From assembly GCA_035644155.1 (NCBI GenBank), contig DASQPC010000088.1:1-25787 (forward strand): a DNA stretch of 25,787 bases, read 5' to 3'. Origin of the DNA: DATIGJ01 sp035644155 (GTDB taxonomy: Bacteria > Patescibacteriota > Microgenomatia > Levybacterales > UBA12049). Position numbers and translations under genes: made by a program. Below, piece by piece: positions 6,162-12,721 of this stretch. The first letter of the stretch is position 1. Every line of letters starts with the position of its first letter. The notes beneath the pieces are model-generated. The model made no database searches, was not told where the DNA came from, and worked only from the letters and a program-made list of their open reading frames with translations.

Positions 6162-7931
6162 TTATAATTTCTGCATCTTCCACATGTGAGCAAAGCTTCC
6201 CTTCTTTTCGAGTAACTCGTTAAAGGTTCCAATTTCTTTGATTTTTCCTTTTTCTAATACCACAATTTTGTCCATTTGTTGTATTGTCGATAGTCGATGA
6301 GCAATGACGATTGTTGTATAGTTGCCCTTCACATCAGCAATTGCCTGTTGAATTTGTTTTTCAGAATGAGCGTCAAGATGAGAAGTCGCTTCATCAAGAA
6401 GCAGTATATCTGGTTGTCGGTAAAGTGCTCTTGCTATGCCAACTCGTTGCCGTTGCCCTCCCGATAATTTTATTCCTTTTTCACCAACAATTGTGTTAAT
6501 TCCTTCAGGGAGATTATTTACGACGTCTTCCAGATGTGCCAATCTGACTGTTTCCTTCAGAGAGACAGAGGTATTGGCATTTTTTTGCACTTCTGCAATA
6601 GTAATATTTTCACCCAGGGACATATTAAACAGTTCAGTATCTTGGAGCACAACGGAGACATGGTCTATGTATGACTGCCGATCGATTTGCTTAAGAGAAC
6701 TCCCATCAAGAGATATTTTTCCTTCGTAATCTTCATAAAGATCGAGGAGTAATTTGAAAAGGGTGGACTTACCAGCACCTGAAAGGCCTACGATGCCAAC
6801 GCTTTCTCCACGCTTAATGTCAAAGGAGATACCCGTGAGCGCTTGTCCTTTCTCATAGGCAAAATGGACGTTTACGATCCGTAATTTTTGCCAAGTTACA
6901 GGATAGGCTAGTTGAGTTAATTGTTTTGAAGGGTTTTCGATGACTGGGTTAACCTGCAATAAGTTGGTTGCTCTTAAAAACCAAATTTTATTGACGACAA
7001 GTTCTTGGGTTACACCAACAAGCTCGCTTGTTGATTGTCCAACTTTTTCGAATAACCCAACAAACAATACAAGGATACTTACAGAATAGACACCATGAAA
7101 AATGCCCCAAATAATAAAGCTGACTAATCCAACTTCAAAAAGAAGGTAATACGAACTGAGTGCTCCTGATTGAAAACGGTAATAAAAGATTCTTTTTCGG
7201 ATTTCTCCAACAAGCGCTTTGGTTTGATGATTAACAACACGCATAATCCCCTGATCAAAAGCGAGAGATTTTATTGTTAAAATATTATTTAGTGATTCAA
7301 ATGTTGTCCCGCTTAAGTCTTCAAACTGTGTATTAACAACTTGTTCTTGTCTACTAGCCCTTCTTAGCAAATATTTTCCAAGCAAAAAGAACGTAATAAT
7401 AAAGAAAATGATACTGATACTTAAACCCTTATCAAGAGAGAAAAAGATCAATACAATACCAATTGTATTTACTAAGACTTCAATAAGCACATCAAATATT
7501 CTTCTAATTGTTCCATTAACACTATCCATCCCTCTGTCTATTTTTTTCATTTTGTTTCCACTACCTTCAATTTCATGCCACGCTAGATCTAGTTTAAAAA
7601 TATGGGAAAGGCATTTTTTATATAAGTCCAATGCTGATGATTCTGCAACTTGATACCCTAAATATTTAGAAAAATCATGTCCGATCCCGACATAAATAGC
7701 CGTCAAAGCCCAGACAACTAAAAGTAATAGTATATATTCAACTGATGAAGTATCATGTAGTTTCCCAAGTAGCGGTATGATTTGACTCAATGCATATGCA
7801 GGATACAATTGCCCAATATCACTCGTTAAACGAAAAAATACTCCCAAGGAGAATTTTATTTTATAGGGAGCAATATAGACTGCAAGATCTTGGATGAATT
7901 GTCTCGTCGGATAATTTTTTAGTGAACTCAT
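6162..7931 (-). CDS. ABC exporter half-transporter, fused membrane and ATPase domains
   Basis: 589 residues, the usual length for an MsbA/LmrA-type half-transporter that works as a dimer. Residues ~20-310 form the six-helix membrane domain, with clear hydrophobic segments at about 65-85, 145-190 and 255-295. The ATPase follows: Walker A GLSGAGKST (~380-388), Q-loop VVLQDTELF, signature LSGGQRQR (~487-494), Walker B ILLLDEAT (~508-515), H-loop IVIAHRLS (~540). All catalytic elements are present. It should sit in the cytoplasmic membrane and export a lipid, peptide or drug; the substrate cannot be inferred. It is the same length as, and of the same class as, the exporter at 15359-17128, but clearly diverged from it. 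TACAAT (7938-7943) ends 6 nt before the ATG. Confidence 0.9.
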   Translation of the reverse strand: MSSLKNYPTRQFIQDLAVYIAPYKIKFSLGVFFRLTSDIGQLYPAYALSQIIPLLGKLHDTSSVEYILLLLVVWALTAIYVGIGHDFSKYLGYQVAESSALDLYKKCLSHIFKLDLAWHEIEGSGNKMKKIDRGMDSVNGTIRRIFDVLIEVLVNTIGIVLIFFSLDKGLSISIIFFIITFFLLGKYLLRRASRQEQVVNTQFEDLSGTTFESLNNILTIKSLAFDQGIMRVVNHQTKALVGEIRKRIFYYRFQSGALSSYYLLFEVGLVSFIIWGIFHGVYSVSILVLFVGLFEKVGQSTSELVGVTQELVVNKIWFLRATNLLQVNPVIENPSKQLTQLAYPVTWQKLRIVNVHFAYEKGQALTGISFDIKRGESVGIVGLSGAGKSTLFKLLLDLYEDYEGKISLDGSSLKQIDRQSYIDHVSVVLQDTELFNMSLGENITIAEVQKNANTSVSLKETVRLAHLEDVVNNLPEGINTIVGEKGIKLSGGQRQRVGIARALYRQPDILLLDEATSHLDAHSEKQIQQAIADVKGNYTTIVIAHRLSTIQQMDKIVVLEKGKIKEIGTFNELLEKKGSFAHMWKMQKL

Positions 7932-7937
7932 TTATCA

Positions 7938-7943
7938 ATTGTA
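7938..7943 (-). promoter_or_regulatory. -10 box of the ABC exporter gene, leaderless spacing
   Basis: TACAAT on the minus strand ends 6 nt before the ATG at 7931. The -35 region is only T-rich (TTTACT at about the right distance), so the call rests mainly on the -10 box and on the same spacing recurring elsewhere in the window. Confidence 0.4.
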
Positions 7944-8088
7944 CTTAATAAGGGTAAAAAAGTAAAAGTTAAAATAAATCGGATCTTATTTGGTGAATTA
8001 GTCTTTTTTGATATATTAGAGATCTGAAATGACTTTTGGAGTAATTTAGCGAATACTTAGCAAGCAACCACAAGCTAATCAAGACTAG

Positions 8089-8211
8089 CCTATTTGGCAT
8101 GAATACTATAGGATTAGTGACCCTAGTGCAAATTATTTGAGACCCCTGCTCCTAGAAGTACTCTCTCATTTTACCAAGCTAATGGAGACATATCAACCTA
8201 TAGAAGAATAG
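8089..8211 (+). pseudogene. Decayed C-terminus resembling a winged-helix regulator
   Basis: The 340-bp gap between the ABC exporter and the toxin-antitoxin pair is not empty. A frame from 8089 to a TAG at 8209-8211 reads WHEYYRISDPSANYLRPLLL, then EVLSHFTKLMETYQPIEE. A neighbouring frame just upstream gives SEYLASNHKLIKTSLFG, and further upstream there is ILFGELVFFDILEI. With two indels repaired, this would look like an ArsR-type helix-turn-helix and wing (the Y-Y-R-I-S-D-P pattern) plus a C-terminal helix. There is no start codon in frame. The assignment to a regulator is inference from pattern. Confidence 0.35.
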
Positions 8212-8228
8212 TCTGTTAGTAAACAGAC
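8211..8228. other. Perfect 7-bp inverted repeat
   Basis: GTCTGTT-AGTA-AACAGAC forms a hairpin with a 4-nt loop, 45 bp beyond the antitoxin stop codon and overlapping the end of the decayed fragment. No T-run follows on either strand, so a classical intrinsic terminator is not supported. Confidence 0.4.
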
Positions 8229-8272
8229 CCTATTGAGGTTGTAATACGAGGCTTACGGAAGCACAAGAATGG

Positions 8273-8536
8273 TTACTGGGATAATGCTCCTTTTTTTATA
8301 TAATCTTTAATTAAAGATTGATAGGGTACATTAATTTCATTAGCTTTCTCCTTCACTCTGTTTAATAAATATTCAGGAATTCTAATGGATATTGAACGAC
8401 TAGTTGGTTTTAAATTAGGAAAACTAACTCGTTCAAAATCTGATGGAGCAAAATATTCTGATAGGTCAAGACTAGTCCAGAATTTTCTTTCTTCGTCTTC
8501 ATTTTTAAATTTTGGAATGTTAAGTTGTTTCTTCAT
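8273..8536 (-). CDS. brnA: CopG/ribbon-helix-helix antitoxin paired with the BrnT-like toxin
   Basis: 87 residues. The N-terminal half (IPKFKNEDEERKFWTSLDLS, then PNLKPTSRSIS) is the toxin-contacting segment seen in CopG-type antitoxins partnered with BrnT. The C-terminal part (SISIRIPEYLLNRVKEKANE, then VPYQSLIKDYIKKG) is a ribbon-helix-helix DNA-binding fold, with the strand SISIRIP and two helices. Family knowledge: such antitoxins bind the toxin and repress their own operon. The gene overlaps the end of the toxin gene by 17 bp. It has one of the few good Shine-Dalgarno sites in the window: AAGGAG (8547-8552), 10 nt before the ATG, inside the toxin gene. This fits a gene translated from a polycistronic mRNA. 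The symbol follows family usage; this is the COG5304-like rather than the original Brucella type. Confidence 0.8.
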   Translation of the reverse strand: MKKQLNIPKFKNEDEERKFWTSLDLSEYFAPSDFERVSFPNLKPTSRSISIRIPEYLLNRVKEKANEINVPYQSLIKDYIKKGALSQ

Positions 8537-8813
8537 ATAAATGTTTCTCCTTTTTATTAATATCTCTTGCTGATATTATTCTAATCTTCTTTTTTCGTTT
8601 TGTAAACGCTATATATAATAATCTACCCTTTTTGGTATTACCTAAAATGATAAATCTTTCTTCTTTGTCTGAGTGTATTTTATCTTTCAAGACTACTTTA
8701 CCTCCATCAAAAAAAACTTCTTCTGCTTCTTTATCATCAACTTTATGTTTTTTATTCTTATCAATATTTCCCTTATCCCATTCAAATTCAAAGATATTCT
8801 TATCAGTTCTCAT
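8520..8813 (-). CDS. brnT: BrnT-family toxin (RelE-fold ribonuclease)
   Basis: 97 residues, matching the BrnT family (PF04365) length. Family features in order: FEFEWDKGNIDKNKKHKV (~8-25), EAEEVFFDG (~29-37), DKIHSDKEERFIILG (~44-58), a strand-rich GRLLYIAFTKR (~63-73), and the C-terminal IRIISARDINKKEKHLYEE (~77-95), which carries the conserved Arg and the R-E/K..Y.E end. BrnT toxins are RelE-like ribonucleases that inhibit translation. Toxin-first order with an overlapping antitoxin matches known brnTA operons. The promoter is very close to the ATG and overlaps a palindromic AT-rich sequence that could be the operator. The pair is flanked by a decayed gene on one side and a repeat plus tRNA on the other, as expected for a mobile accessory module. 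Confidence 0.85.
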   Translation of the reverse strand: MRTDKNIFEFEWDKGNIDKNKKHKVDDKEAEEVFFDGGKVVLKDKIHSDKEERFIILGNTKKGRLLYIAFTKRKKKIRIISARDINKKEKHLYEETT

Positions 8814-8853
8814 GTATATACTAAACTATACAAAATGAAGGAGTAATTGTCAA
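8814..8853 (-). promoter_or_regulatory. brnTA promoter with probable operator
   Basis: On the minus strand: consensus -35 TTGACA (8848-8853), 17-bp spacer, -10 TATAGT (8825-8830). The -10 ends 11 nt before the ATG at 8813, leaving an mRNA leader of only a few nucleotides. GTATATAC (8814-8821) is a perfect palindrome, and GTATA/TATAC arms flank the -10 box (8814-8831). That is a plausible site for autorepression by the ribbon-helix-helix antitoxin. Confidence 0.6.
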
Positions 8854-8950
8854 TATGAAGCTAGTTGAACTACGAGGTCTGATTCCCGTTAGGGTGTCGA
8901 ATTCATTGAGGCTAAGTAAAATAAGGATGGAAAGCGTAGGGATATATCAA

Positions 8951-9012
8951 ATTAGCCCGATATATCAATATATTCGTGCATTTGATAGCAGCGCTATCCC
9001 TTTGAGTGAGCC
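8951..9012 (+). repeat. Dispersed repeat, copy B, abutting tRNA-Lys
   Basis: Matches 6054-6115 with about 6 differences in 62, including the hairpin GATAGC-AGC-GCTATC (8984-8998). The shared sequence runs directly into the 3' end of the tRNA-Lys gene, whose last base is 9007. A 10-bp direct repeat GATATATCAA (8941-8950 and 8959-8968) lies at its outer edge. The rest of the 8854-9006 gap shows no coding sequence I can support. Confidence 0.65.
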
Positions 9013-9078
9013 GGGAGGGATTCGAACCCACGACCAAGAGCTTAAAAGGCTCCTGCTCTGCCACTGAGCTACCGGCCC
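9007..9078 (-). tRNA. tRNA-Lys (anticodon UUU)
   Basis: 72 nt that fold into a full cloverleaf on the minus strand: acceptor GGGCCGG/CCGGCTC (one G-U), D arm GCTC/GAGC, anticodon stem GGAGC/GCTCT with loop CTTTTAA (anticodon TTT), T arm GTGGG-TTCGAAT-CCCTC with one T-T mismatch. The discriminator base A is 9007. CCA is not encoded. It decodes AAA/AAG. It is divergent from tRNA-Glu, 116 bp away. Confidence 0.93.
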
Positions 9079-9096
9079 AAATTAAATGTATATTGC

Positions 9097-9125
9097 ATTA
9101 TAACAAGCCCGTATGGTATTGACAA
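9097..9125 (-). promoter_or_regulatory. Promoter of tRNA-Lys
   Basis: On the minus strand: -35 TTGTCA (9120-9125), 17-bp spacer, -10 TATAAT (9097-9102). The predicted start is about 12 nt before the first tRNA base at 9078. Confidence 0.65.
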
Positions 9126-9154
9126 GTAAAAAAATTAGTTTTTAGCTTACAATC

Positions 9155-9183
9155 TTGTAGATAAATACGTTTTCAGCTATAAT
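9155..9183 (+). promoter_or_regulatory. Promoter of tRNA-Glu
   Basis: -35 TTGTAG (9155-9160), 17-bp spacer, consensus -10 TATAAT (9178-9183). The tRNA begins at 9195, 11 nt beyond the -10 box. Confidence 0.6.
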
Positions 9184-9194
9184 AGAGTTCGTTA

Positions 9195-9268
9195 GGCCCC
9201 ATCGTCTAGCGGCCTAGGACGTCGGGCTTTCATCCCGAAAATCATGGGTTCGATTCCCATTGGGGTCA
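9195..9268 (+). tRNA. tRNA-Glu (anticodon UUC)
   Basis: 74 nt with acceptor GGCCCCA/TGGGGTC (one G-U), anticodon stem TCGGG/CCCGA with loop CTTTCAT (anticodon TTC), T arm CATGGG-TTCGATT-CCCAT and discriminator A at 9268. The CGTCTAG start of the D arm is typical of bacterial tRNA-Glu. CCA is not encoded. It decodes GAA/GAG. Confidence 0.94.
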
Positions 9269-9364
9269 CTACAGTCGATTTGCTCGTATGCATTTTCTTT
9301 TTCCCTGAATATGCTTTTTTACGCCTTCTTTTTCTTAGGTCTCTGTTTTAATCTCTCAACAGCG

Positions 9365-9650
9365 TCAACAAATATTTCTTAGGAGTAAAATAATAATTAA
9401 TGAAGTAATGCTTATAATTTTACCAATGGTTTGTATCTCTGTGTCTGTAAACCTAAGGTTAATTATATGTTTTCCGCGTGTGACGATTATTGGCGTTAGT
9501 CTTCCATCTATATGTTAGTATCCATCCAGGGAAATATAAAGTGTTTTCAAGAACATAAAGATTGGTTTTTGCAATAATTGAATATGTATGATGGTTTGAT
9601 ATCCTATTTTTTGGTATTATTAAGTCATTTATTATAACATCACCTAAATT
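9365..9650 (-). pseudogene. Decayed C-terminus of a large multi-spanning membrane protein (YfhO-like)
   Basis: The 415-bp gap between tRNA-Glu and malQ holds two minus-strand fragments in adjacent frames. One (about 9650-9459) contains AKTNLYVLENTLYFPGWIL and TYRWKTNANN. The other takes over as TPIIVTRGKHIINLRFTDTE, then IGKIISITSLIIILLL and a TGA at 9365-9367. Joined, they give a beta-rich segment with a YFPGW motif, a G.H.I...F.DT segment and a final transmembrane helix. This is the usual ending of YfhO-type and related glycosylation-linked membrane proteins. Only this tail remains, with an indel near 9480. The family call comes from recognising that ending, not from an alignment. Confidence 0.45.
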
Positions 9651-9683
9651 TTAAAGTTTTCAAGTAGATTTTTGGTAAAGCAT

Positions 9684-11051
9684 CTAAAAATGAGTGGGTA
9701 ATTTTTCTATTGGAATTTTTAGATGGAAATTCCAGTTTGGATCATTAACAGAAAGTTCAGTACCAGGAGTATTGATTCGGTCAGTTGTTAATAGCCAATC
9801 TTGGATTGGAATGATTACTGTTTGAGCCGGAGAGGCTATAATTGCATTCCGTAAGATCTTTGCAAATTTTTTATCTTCTTTATCATACGTAACGCTTGCT
9901 TCCTCCGCGAGTTTTTGCTTTTGTTCAGTGGTAAGATTTTGTAAATAACCAAGAAGTGTCTCTGTATCATGGGTTGTGGTATAGGCAACAGTATTTTCAG
10001 GATATTCATGCACTTTGGCATATCCGATATTCAATTTTTTTTCTTTTTCCATAAATCCAAAACGAAAAATTTTAATGCCAGGAATTTTTAATGTATTAAG
10101 AACACTTCTTAAATCTTTTATACTTTCGCCGCTATCTTCTGCAAATATCGAAAGGTTATTTTTTTGGCTGAAATCTATAAGTTCTTTAAAAACATCTGCG
10201 CCAGGACCTTCTGCATACGTATCATTTTGTTCATGAGTACTATCCATAACGCCATAATAAAAAAATGCTTTTGCGTGGTCAAGACGAATATTATCAAAAA
10301 GTGTTGCCTGATAACGAAACCTCATTTTCCAAAAAGCTACTAGTTTTTCTTTATATTTCCAGTTATACAGAGGGTGTCCCCAAACTTGTCTGCCAAAATG
10401 TGCTACAAGACTATCAGGTATACCCGAAACAAATTGCATTTTAGCGTTTTTTTCTATCTGGAAAACGTTTTGGTTTGCCCAGACAAGCGGGCTTTGAAGA
10501 GCAGGGTAAAAAGGTAAGTCTCCAATAAGCATGATCTCCAGCTCTTTCGCTTTTTTTCGGAGAAGCGAATATGCAGTATGTAATTGCCATTGCGTCACAA
10601 TCTGAGTATCAATTTCTTTCGAGAGTTGATCACTCCAATGATCAAGAGTTGCTTGGTTCCGATTTTTCAAGCCTTCGTCCCATTTTCTCCAATCATCAGT
10701 TTGGAAATAGTCTCTTAGTGCGCAAAAAAATACATGATCAGAAAGCCACTCGTTATTTGTTTTGATAAATTCTTTTTTTTCAGACTGAGATGGATAAATG
10801 CCGACAAAAGACTCTGGTAAATATTTTGGATCAAGGCCAACTCCATAGCTTTTATAGGGAGATGGAACATGCTTGGCTGATGATCCTGGCTCAAGCTGGG
10901 TTTGATAAAGGGGAAGCAGCTGCCAAGCAGATTGCTGTGTTTTTTTGAGCCAATCCAAAAAAATAAGACCTGTTGAAAATGTACCGTTCTCATGCGTGGT
11001 ACTTGTAAGCGCAGATATTGGAACGAATGTACCAATGATTTTTGACCTCAT
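9684..11051 (-). CDS. malQ: 4-alpha-glucanotransferase (amylomaltase, GH77)
   Basis: 455 residues, close to the ~500 of compact bacterial amylomaltases and far shorter than E. coli MalQ. The GH77 pattern runs throughout: GTFVPISALTS near the start, FLDWLKKTQQSAWQLLPL (~31-48), GDLPFYPAL and WANQNVFQI, GRQVWGHPLYNW, then the catalytic residues: nucleophile Asp258 (IRLDHAK), acid/base Glu305 (FAEDSG) and Asp362 (TTHDTET). It cuts an alpha-1,4-glucan and transfers the piece to another glucan or glucose in the cytoplasm. It is divergent from glgA across 58 bp, and glgP follows glgA, so the three genes form a glucan synthesis/breakdown module. The -10 box TATAGT ends 6 nt before the ATG. Confidence 0.92.
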   Translation of the reverse strand: MRSKIIGTFVPISALTSTTHENGTFSTGLIFLDWLKKTQQSAWQLLPLYQTQLEPGSSAKHVPSPYKSYGVGLDPKYLPESFVGIYPSQSEKKEFIKTNNEWLSDHVFFCALRDYFQTDDWRKWDEGLKNRNQATLDHWSDQLSKEIDTQIVTQWQLHTAYSLLRKKAKELEIMLIGDLPFYPALQSPLVWANQNVFQIEKNAKMQFVSGIPDSLVAHFGRQVWGHPLYNWKYKEKLVAFWKMRFRYQATLFDNIRLDHAKAFFYYGVMDSTHEQNDTYAEGPGADVFKELIDFSQKNNLSIFAEDSGESIKDLRSVLNTLKIPGIKIFRFGFMEKEKKLNIGYAKVHEYPENTVAYTTTHDTETLLGYLQNLTTEQKQKLAEEASVTYDKEDKKFAKILRNAIIASPAQTVIIPIQDWLLTTDRINTPGTELSVNDPNWNFHLKIPIEKLPTHF

Positions 11052-11057
11052 GCTCTC

Positions 11058-11063
11058 ACTATA
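11058..11063 (-). promoter_or_regulatory. -10 box of malQ, leaderless spacing
   Basis: TATAGT on the minus strand ends 6 nt before the ATG at 11051, so the mRNA probably begins at the start codon. I see no convincing -35 box. Confidence 0.4.
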
Positions 11064-11096
11064 ACAGCTTTGTTAGGGTATTACGAGTAATAATGG

Positions 11097-11102
11097 TATA
11101 AT
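11097..11102 (+). promoter_or_regulatory. -10 box of glgA that decides its start codon
   Basis: TATAAT ends 7 nt before the ATG at 11110. It overlaps an upstream in-frame ATG at 11101, which therefore cannot be on the transcript. The -35 region is weak. Confidence 0.45.
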
Positions 11103-11109
11103 GAGGCTC

Positions 11110-12702
11110 ATGAAGATCTTGTTTCTTGCTGCCGAGGTTGCACCTTTTGTCAAACTTGGAGGTCTTTCTCAGGTCATGTATTTTCTTCCTCGTGCACTAG
11201 AAAAACTGGGGCATGATGTTAGAATATTTATGCCAAAATATGCATCAATTGACAGTCTGCAACGCAATAGAAAAAAGCAATGGAAACTTAAAAAAGTAAT
11301 AGAGAATTTGGTCGTGCCAATTAACAATATTCAGACAAAGTCAAAAATATTAGCATCTCAAGAAACACTTCTTTGTAATATAAAATTTTATCCAAAAACA
11401 CGAACAACTATTTATACCTATTTTCTTGAAAATCGTGAGTATTACGAGATGCGCGCAAATTTATATGGGTATAAAGATGATCATATCCGTTTTGCTCTTT
11501 TATCAAAAGGGTGTCTTGAATGGCTTCTGTTTATGGAAGATTTGCTTGAGAAGAAAGACAAGGACGGTTGGCTTCCTGATGTTATCCATTGCAACGACTG
11601 GCACACAGGATATTTTATAGAACTCGCAAGACAATCAAAGCGATATAGTAATCTTCTTTCCAAAATACCTATTGTTTTTACTGTCCATAATTTTTCTTAT
11701 CAGGGGAATTACGATTTTCGATATGGAAGTCATAAAAAACAGGATACCGGAACAATACCTCTTGCATCAATGCTCTCTCCAAAATTGCAAATGCAAAATG
11801 CTCTACTGCGGGGAATTCTGTATGCTGATGCTGCAAATACAGTAAGTCCTACCTATGCTGTTGAAGCGCAAACACCACAATATGGCGCAGGACTAGAAGA
11901 TGTATTACAAGCTGTAAGAGGTAAATTAGCCGGTATTTTAAACGGACTTGATATAAAGGAGTTTAATCCTGACACAGATCCTATTATTTATAAGAAATAT
12001 TCTTTGTCAAATTTTGATAGCATTCGTCGTGAAAATAAGCTTGATTTACAGCGTTTATTTTTCTTAGAAGAAAATTCAAATAATCCCTTGCTTGCTATTT
12101 CAGGAAGATTAGCACAACAGAAAGGGTGGGATTTATTGCTCAAAGTTCTTCCGCATTTATTTGCGCAGCGAAAAGATGTGCAATTGATTGTTTTGGGGAG
12201 CGGTGAGGAACGGTATCGGGATGAAATTATCAAACTTCAAAAACTCTATCCAAAACAAATCGGGTTACATCTTAGATCAGATTTTCGTTTGCCGCGAAAA
12301 CTTTTTTCAGGAGTGGATATTATGCTTATGCCGAGTACTTTTGAGCCGGGAGGTATTGTTGCTTTAGAAGCACTTCGTTACGGAGCAATACCGCTTATCC
12401 GAAGAACAGGTGGATTAAATGACATTATTGTTGATTTTGATGCAGTCAACAAAGTTGGTAATGGATTTTCGTTCACAAAAAATGATCCGTGGGAATTTTT
12501 TACTGCTCTTATCGAAGCACTCTCTATTTACAAACAACCGCAGCTTTGGAAAAAACTTGTCCATAATGCAATGTCCTATGATTTTTCCTGGAAATACTCA
12601 GCCTCACTGTATGAGGATTTGTATAAAAATGTTCTTGAAGTAAGAAAACGAGCGACAAGTATTACGCCGCATCCTGCTTATATGCAACCACCTGTCGTCT
12701 AA
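11110..12702 (+). CDS. glgA: Glycogen/starch synthase (GT5)
   Basis: 530 residues from the ATG at 11110, giving the canonical N-terminus MKILFLAAEVAPFVKLGGLS. An ATG three codons upstream lies inside the -10 box. Lys15 of the KLGGL motif is the sugar-nucleotide-contacting lysine of the family. Other GT5 features: HCNDWHTGY, VFTVHNFSYQG, NTVSPTYA, and in the C-terminal Rossmann domain SGRLAQQKGWDLL, then FEPGGIVALEALRYGAIPL with the catalytic-domain EPGG and RRTGGLND. It extends alpha-1,4-glucan chains from ADP- or UDP-glucose in the cytoplasm; which donor is used cannot be read here. The ADP-glucose maker GlgC and branching enzyme GlgB are not in the window. glgP begins 19 nt downstream. Confidence 0.93.
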   Translation: MKILFLAAEVAPFVKLGGLSQVMYFLPRALEKLGHDVRIFMPKYASIDSLQRNRKKQWKLKKVIENLVVPINNIQTKSKILASQETLLCNIKFYPKTRTTIYTYFLENREYYEMRANLYGYKDDHIRFALLSKGCLEWLLFMEDLLEKKDKDGWLPDVIHCNDWHTGYFIELARQSKRYSNLLSKIPIVFTVHNFSYQGNYDFRYGSHKKQDTGTIPLASMLSPKLQMQNALLRGILYADAANTVSPTYAVEAQTPQYGAGLEDVLQAVRGKLAGILNGLDIKEFNPDTDPIIYKKYSLSNFDSIRRENKLDLQRLFFLEENSNNPLLAISGRLAQQKGWDLLLKVLPHLFAQRKDVQLIVLGSGEERYRDEIIKLQKLYPKQIGLHLRSDFRLPRKLFSGVDIMLMPSTFEPGGIVALEALRYGAIPLIRRTGGLNDIIVDFDAVNKVGNGFSFTKNDPWEFFTALIEALSIYKQPQLWKKLVHNAMSYDFSWKYSASLYEDLYKNVLEVRKRATSITPHPAYMQPPVV

Positions 12703-12708
12703 CTCTGT

Positions 12709-12714
12709 TATACT
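12709..12714 (+). promoter_or_regulatory. -10-like box before glgP
   Basis: TATACT ends 7 nt before the ATG at 12722, in the 19-nt gap after glgA. It has the same geometry as the other leaderless starts but no visible -35, so an extra internal promoter is possible but unproven. Confidence 0.35.
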
Positions 12715-12721
12715 AGACTAC

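Noticed and set aside
8211..8228. Terminator for brnTA
   Set aside because: The hairpin is perfect, but no T-run follows in the direction of transcription.
8855..9067. A 70-codon plus-strand ORF ending in a PGGIRTHD-like peptide
   Set aside because: Its second half is the antisense of tRNA-Lys plus repeat copy B. This peptide motif is a well-known artefact of translating tRNA genes.
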